Source: Yoonia maritima (GTDB lineage Bacteria; Pseudomonadota; Alphaproteobacteria; Rhodobacterales; Rhodobacteraceae). From it: DNA of 64,000 nucleotides. Each line of letters starts with the position of its first letter. Positions within the stretch are counted from its first letter, which is position 1. The DNA is taken from positions 310,001 through 374,000 of the forward strand of contig NZ_PKFN01000009.1 of NCBI RefSeq assembly GCF_002933395.1. The letters are read 5' to 3'. Made by a program: the position numbers and the translations under genes. Below are positions 26,438 through 34,964 of the stretch, piece after piece. The notes beneath the pieces are model-generated. The model searched no databases and was not told the DNA's origin. It worked only from the letters and a program-made list of their open reading frames with translations.

Positions 26438-27884
26438 GACCGTTCGGGGGGGGCAATCCGTAGCGCGTACAAATGTGATCGTCGTATTGGCGATGCTTCT
26501 ATCAAGCATGGCAGGTTTTGCGATTGCGTTAAGCATGCCGTGGATACTGTCGACAACCGAATACACGCGGTTCGTTACAATATGGGCGACGGGCCAGTTC
26601 GTCGCAAGTCTTGCCTTCGAGTGGATGCGGTTTGGGGTTATACGCTTTGCCAATACCGCACAAGTCGAGGAAATGCATGAACGACGCGCCTTGTTGCTTC
26701 GTCTTTACCTCATTGTTAGCGCATTCCTGCTGATGGGGGGGGCTCTCAGTTGGGGGCTCTTGAGTGGGCGTTTCGATTTGGTGGATGAATTGTTTCTGGT
26801 GGCACTGTTTGCCGTCTCAAATGGTGTGTTTGACGGGTTTCAAGGTCTTCAACGTGCGGAGCTGCGGAATGCGGCTTTTTCTTCTGCTCGGGTCATTCGC
26901 ACCTTTAGTGGGTTTTTCTTAGCGATTTTGTTCGGGGCGCTCTGGGGCTCGGCTGGGGCTGTTTTGATAGGGCTCGCTTTGTCATTCCCTGTCACGATTG
27001 CTGTCGTGCATTTTGGGGCTCGGAATCCCATGCCGTCTTGGCCCAACGTCAAAATACAAGGGGCTACGTTTCGCTTTCTCGCGTTGTTCGGCCTAGCGGC
27101 TGCTGCTGGTACGAACCTTACGATGCTTGCACCGGCTATGCAGCGCCTTATTGCTGTTCGTGCCTTTGGCTTGGAAAATAGTGCAGGAATCGCACTTGGG
27201 TTTGATCTGTCCCAAAAGGCGATTGCGCTTACGGGCTTGGCCATCAACGTGGTGGTGATGCAAAAATCAATACACAGTGCAGAATTCGGTGACACAAAGC
27301 AGCAAAAACAGCAACTAAGCTTACAAATATCGGGAACCTTTGCTGTCGTCGTTCCCGCCGCGGTTGGATTTTATATTGTGTCACCGGATATAGCAAAGTT
27401 GTTGGTTCCGGGTCCGTTGGTGGCCTCATTTCAGGCTATTATATTGGCTGCAACGCTTACGGCTGGTCTGTTGGCGATCAGAATGTTTTCTATCGATCCG
27501 ATTTTTTTAGTAAAAAAACGACCTCAATTTGGGCTTATTGGTCCATTCTTTACTGTATTGTCTTTGGTTTTGATTTGGCTTTATCCCCCCGACGAGCTGG
27601 TCACATTTGGTTGGGTCATGGTTGGGGCGGCAAGCATTGGTGTAGTCGCAGCCTGTATTGCGGTGTCTATGATCGAAAGCGTTCAGTGGCCGATCAACGA
27701 TTTGGTGAAAATCACACTAGGAAGTGCTATTATGTATCTGCTCACGACACTCCTTATATCTGAACAAGGCGTTCTTCCCCTGATCGGCAAATTTGCCATT
27801 GCTGTTTTCAGCTATGTCGCGGTCGCGATCGTTCTCAATACGATAGGGGTGCGTGATACGCTTGCAACGTGGCGAACAACATGA
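26427..27884 (+). CDS. polysaccharide repeat-unit flippase, Wzx/MATE-like
   Basis: A 485-residue hydrophobic protein with about 12-14 predicted membrane segments, as in Wzx-type flippases of the MOP superfamily (opening VIVVLAMLLSSMAGFAIALSMPW, charged middle loops, central AAAGTNLTMLAPAMQRL). It should move the lipid-linked repeat unit to the periplasmic face. Sequence motifs are weak, and the call rests on topology, length and its place just before the polymerase. The ATG at 26427 overlaps the epimerase by 11 bases. Confidence 0.75.
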   Translation: MTHKTVRGGQSVARTNVIVVLAMLLSSMAGFAIALSMPWILSTTEYTRFVTIWATGQFVASLAFEWMRFGVIRFANTAQVEEMHERRALLLRLYLIVSAFLLMGGALSWGLLSGRFDLVDELFLVALFAVSNGVFDGFQGLQRAELRNAAFSSARVIRTFSGFFLAILFGALWGSAGAVLIGLALSFPVTIAVVHFGARNPMPSWPNVKIQGATFRFLALFGLAAAAGTNLTMLAPAMQRLIAVRAFGLENSAGIALGFDLSQKAIALTGLAINVVVMQKSIHSAEFGDTKQQKQQLSLQISGTFAVVVPAAVGFYIVSPDIAKLLVPGPLVASFQAIILAATLTAGLLAIRMFSIDPIFLVKKRPQFGLIGPFFTVLSLVLIWLYPPDELVTFGWVMVGAASIGVVAACIAVSMIESVQWPINDLVKITLGSAIMYLLTTLLISEQGVLPLIGKFAIAVFSYVAVAIVLNTIGVRDTLATWRTT

Positions 27885-29191
27885 CCGACACATCCCCAGC
27901 GTCTTATCCTATGGTTTTACCGCTGGCGCGTGTCGAGAAATCGGGGATCATTGGTAAAGCCATTTTATCCCTTATTTTACTTACGATGTTCGGAGTTTTT
28001 CAACGTCCCTTGGGGGGCGGGCAAATTGAAGGCTCGATGACGGGGGTGGTCATTCAAAACAGCAATGTGCTGTTTCAATTATTTAGTCTTTCATTGATCG
28101 GTTTAATTGGATTGTTAGCATTGGCGCGGTTGCGATTTTTCACACTGCCATCCGGCGCGATCCCTTCGGTACTCATAACTGGCTTGGCCATTTTGTCAGC
28201 AGGTTGGAGCCCTTTACACGGCTCAACCATGTCAGCCGCAATCGCCTTGGCGGGAACGACGCTCATGGCTTTGTATGTCTATGCGTACTACTCTTGGATG
28301 GACTTCATTCAGGTCCTTAAAGGCGTCGCTGCCTTGCTGGTCTGGGGAACCGCGTTGCTGGCCATTTTCGCGCCAAGCTATGCATACCATTCCACAAATG
28401 AGTTTTTCAGTATGCATGCCGGGCTTTTAAGAGGCTTTTATTCCCATAAGAACTCTCTCGGGGCAATGCTTAGCCTAAGCATTATTGCGCTTTATACACT
28501 GACACCAAAGGTGCAGCGCGGGTGGCGGTTCTGGGCTACTATTTTCGTCGGTGTCTGGCTAATTTCAATAACGGGCTCCGCGAAATCGCTTGTGGCGGTC
28601 CCGATGGCGCTTTTTATACCGATTGTCGTGCTCTCTGCGGCGTCGGGTTCGGCACGGCTTTCTATTATACTATTTTCTCTTTGCCTGATTATGGCACTGT
28701 TCATCAGCGGTCTTGTTGGTGACATGACCGCGGCGACACTCGCTGCCTTGGATCGTGATCCAACGATGTCAGGACGAACCCTCATTTGGCAAACGGCTAT
28801 TGATTACACGTTTAAGGCAGGACATTGGGTATTTGGTGGGGGCTATTCCACAGCTTGGTCTGCCGGGTTAGGTGAATACAGCCAACAGCAAATTGGCTTT
28901 AATGCGGGGCATCCGCATAACGGATTTATAAAGCTGTTTATTGAACTCGGGGCTGTTGGGCTTGGGCTTGGTATACTTCAACTCGGTGTAGCACTTTTTG
29001 GCGCTCTCGCGGTTGATGGCCGATTAAATAAATGTGCAGGATCACCGCAGTATTTTGCGCTTGGATTCATAGTGTTACTTGTCACTAACAATTTTGCGGC
29101 TTCTAGCTTTGTGAAATATTTAGACATATATTGGTTTTTATTTGTACTTTTGCCAGCGGTCACGACCTGGTCCAATCGGGACAAAAAATGA
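27881..29191 (+). CDS. O-antigen ligase/polymerase family protein, Wzy-like
   Basis: A 436-residue membrane protein with about 10-12 predicted membrane segments and the large periplasmic loop typical of Wzy_C proteins. That loop has GLLRGFYSHKNSLGAMLSL, SGRTLIWQTAIDYTF and FNAGHPHNGFIKLFIELG, close to the H-N-x-F/L pattern of O-antigen ligases and polymerases. It should polymerise repeat units delivered by the flippase. The ATG at 27881 overlaps the flippase stop in ATGA. Confidence 0.85.
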   Translation: MTDTSPASYPMVLPLARVEKSGIIGKAILSLILLTMFGVFQRPLGGGQIEGSMTGVVIQNSNVLFQLFSLSLIGLIGLLALARLRFFTLPSGAIPSVLITGLAILSAGWSPLHGSTMSAAIALAGTTLMALYVYAYYSWMDFIQVLKGVAALLVWGTALLAIFAPSYAYHSTNEFFSMHAGLLRGFYSHKNSLGAMLSLSIIALYTLTPKVQRGWRFWATIFVGVWLISITGSAKSLVAVPMALFIPIVVLSAASGSARLSIILFSLCLIMALFISGLVGDMTAATLAALDRDPTMSGRTLIWQTAIDYTFKAGHWVFGGGYSTAWSAGLGEYSQQQIGFNAGHPHNGFIKLFIELGAVGLGLGILQLGVALFGALAVDGRLNKCAGSPQYFALGFIVLLVTNNFAASSFVKYLDIYWFLFVLLPAVTTWSNRDKK

Positions 29192-30237
29192 CACAATCTG
29201 GGCAAAGGCTGTTAGTTTTAGATGGCTTTCGCGCCATCGCAATTATTTCAGTTCTATTTTACCACTATTTTCAGCGATTTCCCAATTACTATCCTTACGG
29301 AGCAAGCTTGTTCCAATGGAGCCATGAAGGATATGTGGGCGTTCATTTTTTCTTTATAATTTCAGGGTTTGTCATTGCCTTGACGCTAGAGAAAACAACA
29401 AGTTGGATGTCGTTTTTTCTTAGGAGAGTTTTTCGCCTTTTGCCGCCACTCACCATAGCTGCACTGGTTTCTTACTTTGTTATTTGGGGTCTGGGCCGTA
29501 ACCTAACGCCAGAAATTTCGCGTCAGCCATTGGATTTTATTCCATCGTTAACCATGACCAGTCCCTCGTTATGGCGTTGGCTGGATCCGTCTATAACTTA
29601 CATCGATGGGGCGTATTGGTCGCTCTATGCAGAGGTCCGTTTCTATCTCATTGCCGCAGCAATATATTATTGTGCGCCTCGTCGGATTACTCTTGATTAT
29701 ATATTGGTCGCGCTTTCATTATTTGCGGCGATTGGACAGCTTTCCCAGTTTTCAGCGGGTATAAGGACGATTACTGAACATCTTCTCATCGCGCCATACC
29801 TTCACTATTTTGCCGCAGGGACGCTGTTCTTTCGCGTCTGGCGAGGAACGGGTCAGATTACGGTCTGGATTTGTATCTTAGTGATGCTCCTCACTGCAAT
29901 TTTTAGTTCGTCCTCACCCGAAGCGCGTATGATTGACGTTATCATGTTCACTGGATTTGCTTTGCTGGTGAAGCAGCCAAAGGTATTGATGCCTTTGACC
30001 TTTGCTCCGCTCGTCTGGATCGGTCAGATTAGCTATTCGATCTATTTGCTTCACCAAATGATCGGGGTGATTTTGATTGCGCATATTCCTATTAATTGGC
30101 CAATCTGGGGGCAACTTTTGTCTGTAGGTGTGGTCACCGCACTGATCGTCACGCTCAGTGCGGCTTTACACAGCAACGTCGAAAAACAAAGCACAGCTAT
30201 GGCCCGAAAAGTTGAGGGCTGGATAGCCTCTAAATAG
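29188..30237 (+). CDS. acyltransferase 3 family membrane protein
   Basis: A 349-residue multi-pass acyltransferase, fourth of the locus. It has LDGFRAIAIISVLFYHYF, GYVGVHFFFIISGFVIAL, the FLRRVFRLLPPL loop and QISYSIYLLHQ near the end. The ATG at 29188 overlaps the polymerase stop (ATGA), so the two are translated together. It is only distantly similar to the tandem pair at 18904-21068 and probably adds a different acyl group or uses a different sugar. Confidence 0.87.
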   Translation: MTQSGQRLLVLDGFRAIAIISVLFYHYFQRFPNYYPYGASLFQWSHEGYVGVHFFFIISGFVIALTLEKTTSWMSFFLRRVFRLLPPLTIAALVSYFVIWGLGRNLTPEISRQPLDFIPSLTMTSPSLWRWLDPSITYIDGAYWSLYAEVRFYLIAAAIYYCAPRRITLDYILVALSLFAAIGQLSQFSAGIRTITEHLLIAPYLHYFAAGTLFFRVWRGTGQITVWICILVMLLTAIFSSSSPEARMIDVIMFTGFALLVKQPKVLMPLTFAPLVWIGQISYSIYLLHQMIGVILIAHIPINWPIWGQLLSVGVVTALIVTLSAALHSNVEKQSTAMARKVEGWIASK

Positions 30238-30340
30238 CTTTAAAAGCTGCGTTTTCGGGGCATGCTGGTCATCGTTATGCCATGGCCGATCAGACCCAGC
30301 GGACGCTTATTAAGGATGTAGGGGCGTTCGATGCCTATGA

Positions 30341-30373
30341 AAAAGGGGGGCGGTGTAAAAGCTGCCCCCCTTT
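30341..30373 (-). terminator. rho-independent terminator of ettA, possibly bidirectional
   Basis: AAAGGGGGGC (30342-30351) pairs with GCCCCCCTTT (30364-30373) around a 12-base loop. On the minus strand the stem is followed by more T residues, as expected 32 bases after the ettA stop. It also lies downstream of the acyltransferase on the plus strand and may serve both. Confidence 0.75.
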
Positions 30374-30404
30374 GTACCGTAGCTATTACGACGTAAATTA
30401 GCGC

Positions 30405-32060
30405 TTAACGCACGAATTTTTTATGCTTCATCCGCTTGGGTTCCAGCGCATCTGCGCCAAGGCGGGCTTTTTTGTCTTCTTCGTAATCAGAAAACGCACC
30501 TTGGAACCATTCGACGTGGGCGTCGCCTTCGAACGCTAGGATGTGTGTACAAATCCGGTCGAGGAAGAAACGGTCGTGCGAGATGACCACGGCGCAGCCT
30601 GCGAAATCGACCAGTGCGTCTTCCAATGCGCGCAGTGTTTCGACGTCGAGGTCGTTGGTCGGTTCATCGAGAAGCAGGACGTTGCCGCCGGATTTCAGCA
30701 GTTTCGCCATGTGAACGCGGTTACGTTCACCACCTGATAGTAGGCTGACTTTTTTCTGCTGATCGCCGCCTTTGAAATTGAACGCCGAGCAATACGCGCG
30801 GGAGTTCATAGATGCATCACCCAGTTCGATGATTTCAGCGCCGCCGCTGATTTCTTCCCAGACAGTCGTTTCGTCAGACAGCGCATCGCGTGACTGGTCC
30901 ACGTAGGACAGTTTTACGGTTTCACCGAATGTGACTGATCCTTCGTCAGGTTCGATCTGGCCAGTGAGCATCCCAAAGAGCGTGGATTTACCTGCGCCGT
31001 TCGGGCCGATCACGCCGACAATGCCGCCGGGTGGTAGGTCAAATGACAGGTCTTCGACCAGTAGCTTGTCGCCCATCGCTTTCTTGAGGTTCTCGACCTC
31101 GATTACCTTATTACCCAAACGGGGACCGTTGGGGATAATGATCTGGGCACGGCCGACTTTTTCTTTTTCAGACTGGTTGGCCATCTCATTATAGGATGCG
31201 ATCCGCGCCTTGGATTTTGCTTGGCGTGCCTTGGCGCCCTGACGCATCCACTCCAATTCGCGCGCAAGGGTACGCTGTTTGGATTTATCGTCTTTGGCCT
31301 CACGCTCCATCCGTTTCGCTTTGGCTTCCAGCCAGCTAGAATAGTTACCTTCGTGTGGGATGCCCGAGCCGCGGTCCAGTTCCAAAATCCAACCGGTGAT
31401 CGCGTCTAGGAAGTAGCGGTCGTGGGTGACGATCAGGATTGTGCCTTTGTAGTCGATCAGGTGCTGTTGCAGCCAAGCGATGGTTTCGGCGTCAAGGTGG
31501 TTGGTCGGCTCGTCCAGAAGCAGCATGTCAGGTGCATCAAGCAAAAGCTGACACAGTGCAACACGGCGCTTTTCACCACCGGAAAGGGTTGTAACATCGG
31601 CGTCATCAGGGGGGCAGCGCAGGGCCTCCATGCTGATGTCGATTTGAGCGTCGAGGTCCCAGAGGTTTTGCGCGTCGATCTGATCCTGAAGTTGGGCCAT
31701 TTCATCAGCGGTTTCTTCGGAATAGTTCATCGCGACTTCGTTATAGCGATCAAGGATCGCCTTTTTGTCGGCCACACCCAGCATGACGTTTTCACGCACG
31801 GTTAGGTTTGGGTCTAGTTCAGGTTCCTGTGGCAGGTAGCCCACTCGAGCACCTTCGGCGGCCCATGCTTCGCCGGCGAAATCCTTGTCCTGACCGGCCA
31901 TGATCCGCATCAGGGTCGATTTACCTGTGCCGTTCACACCGACCACACCGATTTTCACACCGGGAAGAAAGTTCAGGCGGATGTTTTCAAAGACCTTTTT
32001 CCCACCGGGATAGGTTTTGGACACGCCGTCCATGAAATAGACAAATTGATTGCTGGCCAT
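30405..32060 (-). CDS. ettA: energy-dependent translational throttle protein EttA (ABC-F)
   Basis: A 551-residue soluble ABC-F protein with two ATPase domains and no membrane part. Domain 1 has GVNGTGKST and LSGGEKRRVAL, domain 2 GPNGAGKST and LSGGERNRVHMAK. The charged interdomain linker (EAKAKRMEREAKDDKSKQ) and the start NQFVYFMDGVSKTYPGGKKV identify EttA rather than Uup or YheS. EttA binds the ribosomal E site and gates the first peptide bond according to the ATP/ADP ratio. The start at 32060 (MASNQF) fits the family. Confidence 0.95.
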   Translation of the reverse strand: MASNQFVYFMDGVSKTYPGGKKVFENIRLNFLPGVKIGVVGVNGTGKSTLMRIMAGQDKDFAGEAWAAEGARVGYLPQEPELDPNLTVRENVMLGVADKKAILDRYNEVAMNYSEETADEMAQLQDQIDAQNLWDLDAQIDISMEALRCPPDDADVTTLSGGEKRRVALCQLLLDAPDMLLLDEPTNHLDAETIAWLQQHLIDYKGTILIVTHDRYFLDAITGWILELDRGSGIPHEGNYSSWLEAKAKRMEREAKDDKSKQRTLARELEWMRQGAKARQAKSKARIASYNEMANQSEKEKVGRAQIIIPNGPRLGNKVIEVENLKKAMGDKLLVEDLSFDLPPGGIVGVIGPNGAGKSTLFGMLTGQIEPDEGSVTFGETVKLSYVDQSRDALSDETTVWEEISGGAEIIELGDASMNSRAYCSAFNFKGGDQQKKVSLLSGGERNRVHMAKLLKSGGNVLLLDEPTNDLDVETLRALEDALVDFAGCAVVISHDRFFLDRICTHILAFEGDAHVEWFQGAFSDYEEDKKARLGADALEPKRMKHKKFVR

Positions 32061-32131
32061 GTTGGGCGGTTCCTTATCATAAAGCTTGCTCCCCACTTAA
32101 AAGGAGAGCGCGGTGTAGGCAAGGGGAGGGG

Positions 32132-32495
32132 TTAGGTTGGGAGTTCGAAAGAGTCGAGGGATTGGGTAATGGTGTCTGGGATCGCTTGTCTGCTATATTT
32201 GGCAGTGAAGTGGTCACTAAGGCTCCGCGATACGTTCTTAGAAATGCCATTTATAGGGCTCGCAATCTCGGACACACCAGATGCTAGTGCCGCCGCGCCC
32301 AGTCGCGCTGCCATTGGTAGTAGCTTATATGCTGCCCCATCCGCGATCAAGCGCGATGACAAGCGGGTCGTCGATGCTTTCGACCAAATTAGAGAGTTGG
32401 GCCGCCATCAGTTTGCGGTCAAGTTTATCGTGCTTTGCCAGCCCATCTTTATACAGCGTGATGTCAGGTTCGGGGGGGGTAAGTTTTAACGCAAT
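32132..32495 (-). pseudogene. KAP-family P-loop NTPase remnant
   Basis: Two minus-strand pieces in different frames together look like a decayed KAP-type NTPase. The first (32495-32325) reads LKLTPPEPDITLYKDGLAKH, then SNLVESIDDPLVIALDRGWGS and a stop; this is the N-terminus of KAP proteins up to the Walker A loop, normally ALDGxWGSGKS, with G changed to R and the GKS lost. The second (about 32336-32132) reads AAYKLLPMAARLGAAALASG and VSEIASP, resembling the hydrophobic stretch found well downstream of Walker A in KAP proteins. The expected start codon position holds ATT. An internal deletion at about 32325-32336 explains the join. KAP proteins are linked to membrane-associated and phage-defence functions. 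Confidence 0.65.
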
Positions 32496-32840
32496 TTCCT
32501 ATACCAGTCCGGGCGTGCGCAGGGGGAGCGCTTACAAGTGTCGATTGAATAGGGCTCATTTTGGGAGGTAATGTCGGATTTTGTGGCGGATTGATGGCTG
32601 AGTCTCCTCTATCGAGATTAGTCTAATGTGCTTAATTGGTGTATTTTTGAGGTCAATTATCCTTGGTAGTTTTTGTATTTTCAAAATATGTACTGGAATT
32701 TGATCATTTTGCAATTTTTTCACGCTGCTGAGTGTTGTTGGCGTATTATTGATGGCATCAGCCGACAGAAGCTGAACCTTCCCGCTGGTTGATTTACCGG
32801 TTGGGGCATTTTAACAGCCAACTGAAAACAGGGATTTGCA
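32496..32840. other. 345-base AT-rich intergenic region before the universal stress gene
   Basis: No coding region is visible. Composition becomes strongly AT-rich from about 32580 to 32760, which suits the promoter of the universal stress gene and the former promoter of the decayed NTPase. No clear FNR-type (TTGAT-N4-ATCAA) or sigma-70 site could be fixed by eye. Confidence 0.45.
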
Positions 32841-33281
32841 ATGACTGAAACAGTATTCGTCGTCGGGATTGACGGCTCGGATGCGGGAGAGCGAGCGCTT
32901 GCGTTTGCCAAAGACCGCGCCAAAGCGGTGGGCGATTGCACGATTGTGCTTTGCTACGTAATCGAATGGTCGCCGTTTAGCTTTCAAACACCAGAAGAGA
33001 ACGAAATGCGGCACAAACGCCGCGAAGAAGAGATCAGCATGGCGCATTCGCGCGTTCTAGATCCCGCTGTCGCAGCGACCATGAACGACGGAGTGAATGT
33101 GATCGGCGTCGTTAAGCATGGTGATGTTGCCGAAATATTGGATGGCTTAGCCAAAAAGCACGAGGCAGCCCAGATAATCGTTGGGCGCGTGGGTGTGCGC
33201 GGTTTGAGAGAACGCGTGTTTGGCGGTGTAACAGGGCGACTTGTGGCTTCGGCTGCGGTGCCCGTGACGATCATTCCATAA
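32841..33281 (+). CDS. universal stress protein, UspA family
   Basis: A 146-residue single Usp domain beginning VFVVGIDGSDAGERALAFAKDRA. The C-terminal nucleotide-binding signature is G-x2-G-x9-G (VGRVGVRGLRERVFGG), though the serine that usually follows is glycine here. Family members bind ATP and dimerise, and help survive starvation or oxygen stress. The symporter gene starts 12 bases later, so the pair is likely one transcript. Confidence 0.87.
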   Translation: MTETVFVVGIDGSDAGERALAFAKDRAKAVGDCTIVLCYVIEWSPFSFQTPEENEMRHKRREEEISMAHSRVLDPAVAATMNDGVNVIGVVKHGDVAEILDGLAKKHEAAQIIVGRVGVRGLRERVFGGVTGRLVASAAVPVTIIP

Positions 33282-33292
33282 GGGGCAAAAAC

Positions 33293-34846
33293 ATGAAAAA
33301 ACTATTAACTGCGGCCTCGCTTGCCGCGATGTCTCCTGTGGCGGTTGCCGCGCAAGAGGCGTCTTTGGACGATAAAATCAATGATGCCTTTGCCGCGTCC
33401 ACTGGTTGGTTCGTGACCTTTATTTTCGCGCCTTTGCCGTTTGATGTGGCTGGCGCCAGCTTTCCTTGGATCGTGATGTGGCTGGTGATTGGCGCGATGG
33501 TTTTCACCATTTATTTTGGTGCAATTCAATTTCGTGCCTTTGGTCACGCGATCTCATTGGTAAAGGGTGATTATTCGGACCCCGATGATGCTGGTGAGGT
33601 AAGCCACTTTCAGGCGCTTACCACTGCGCTGTCGGGAACTGTTGGTTTGGGTAACATTGCGGGTGTCGCTGTTGCCGTAGGTATCGGCGGGCCGGGTGCG
33701 ACGTTTTGGATGATCTTTGCAGGTCTTTTAGGCATGGCGTCGAAATTTACCGAATGTACGCTGGGTGTGAAGTTTCGCAATGAATACGACGACGGATCGG
33801 TTTCGGGTGGTCCAATGTATTACATGACCAAAGGGTTTGCCGAACGCGGGCTTCCCGGTGGTAAAATTCTCGCAGTCTTCTTTTCAATCTTTTGTATTCT
33901 TGGCGCCTTAGGCGGTGGGAATATGTTCCAAGCTAACCAAGCGCATGCGCAAATTTCGGGTATTACGGGGGATTATCCCGGTTGGATAACTGGCGTCATC
34001 TTTGCGGTTGTCGTCTTTGCCGTGATCGTTGGTGGGATCAAATCCATCGCTAACGTCACTGAAAAAGTCGTGCCCTTCATGGGCATTATGTACGTCGTTT
34101 GTGCGCTGATCATTTTGCTAGTGAACTATGATCAAATCGGTTGGGCCTTTGGCCAAATCTGGGCGGGTGCGTTTACCGGGCTTGGTGTTGCTGGTGGTTT
34201 TGTTGGGGCGTTGATCCAAGGTTTCAAGCGAGCTGCGTTCTCGAATGAGGCGGGTGTTGGTTCTGCGGCGATTGCGCACTCGGCTGTGCGGACTAAGGAA
34301 CCAGTGACCGAAGGCGTCGTATCATTGCTAGAACCATTCATTGATACTGTTGTGATCTGTACGATGACCGCGTTGGTAATCACGATTTCTGGTGTGCTGG
34401 TGATGGACCCTGCATCAGGTAACTTTGTCCTGAACGAGGCAGGTACCGCGATCCAGACAGTGGACGGGTCATCAGGTGTTCAGCTGACTTCGGCGGCGTT
34501 TGCGACTGGGTTTAGCTGGTTCCCTTATGTGCTGGCTGTTGCAGTTGTACTATTTGCATTCTCAACCATGATTAGCTGGTCATACTACGGCCTTAAGGCA
34601 TGGACCTATTTGGTTGGTGAAGGGCAGGCGCAGGAACTGGCGTTCAAGATCATTTTCTGCATCTTCATCGTGATCGGTGCGGCGGCCAAACTGGGCGCTG
34701 TGATCAACTTCTCGGATGCGATGATCTTTGCGATGGCAGTGGTGAACATCACCGCGCTGTATTTCTTGATGCCCATCGTGAAGGCCGAGATGAACAGCTA
34801 TTTTGGTCGACTGAAGTCCGGCGAGATTGTAAAGCATAAGCACTAG
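33293..34846 (+). CDS. alanine/sodium symporter family protein (AGCS)
   Basis: A 517-residue AGCS-family transporter that couples uptake of alanine or glycine to sodium. Diagnostic pieces are the AGCS-type segments FQALTTALSGTVGLGNIAGV and GGPGATFWMIFAGLLGMASK, then FTECTLGVKFR and GFKRAAFSNEAGVGSAAIAH. About ten to eleven membrane segments are predicted. The first 21 residues look like a cleavable signal (LTAASLAAMSPVAVAAQEAS), common in the alphaproteobacterial branch. A clean terminator follows. Confidence 0.9.
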   Translation: MKKLLTAASLAAMSPVAVAAQEASLDDKINDAFAASTGWFVTFIFAPLPFDVAGASFPWIVMWLVIGAMVFTIYFGAIQFRAFGHAISLVKGDYSDPDDAGEVSHFQALTTALSGTVGLGNIAGVAVAVGIGGPGATFWMIFAGLLGMASKFTECTLGVKFRNEYDDGSVSGGPMYYMTKGFAERGLPGGKILAVFFSIFCILGALGGGNMFQANQAHAQISGITGDYPGWITGVIFAVVVFAVIVGGIKSIANVTEKVVPFMGIMYVVCALIILLVNYDQIGWAFGQIWAGAFTGLGVAGGFVGALIQGFKRAAFSNEAGVGSAAIAHSAVRTKEPVTEGVVSLLEPFIDTVVICTMTALVITISGVLVMDPASGNFVLNEAGTAIQTVDGSSGVQLTSAAFATGFSWFPYVLAVAVVLFAFSTMISWSYYGLKAWTYLVGEGQAQELAFKIIFCIFIVIGAAAKLGAVINFSDAMIFAMAVVNITALYFLMPIVKAEMNSYFGRLKSGEIVKHKH

Positions 34847-34865
34847 GCCGAGCGCAAAGAAAAGA

Positions 34866-34897
34866 TGGCGCGCCGTGCAATCGGCGCGCCTTTTGTT
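34866..34897 (+). terminator. rho-independent terminator of the usp-symporter unit
   Basis: GGCGCGCC (34868-34875) and GGCGCGCC (34884-34891), a self-complementary octamer repeated, form a GC-rich stem with an eight-base loop followed by TTTTGTT. It lies about 20 bases after the symporter stop. Confidence 0.85.
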
Positions 34898-34910
34898 ACA
34901 TACCCAAAAC

Positions 34911-34940
34911 AAAAGGCGCGGGCATTGCTGCGCCGCGCCT
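34911..34940 (-). terminator. rho-independent terminator of the PilJ-like gene
   Basis: On the minus strand GGCGCGG (34939-34933) pairs with CCGCGCC (34922-34916) and is followed by TTTTGTTTTGG. It lies about 25 bases downstream of the PilJ-like gene stop and back-to-back with the terminator of the converging symporter gene. Confidence 0.8.
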
Positions 34941-34964
34941 ATCCGTAGACCTGATTGAAAGATT

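Noticed and set aside
32169-32571. Two overlapping rightward frames opposite the KAP relic
   Set aside because: They are antisense readings of the KAP-like minus-strand sequence, which explains their open length.
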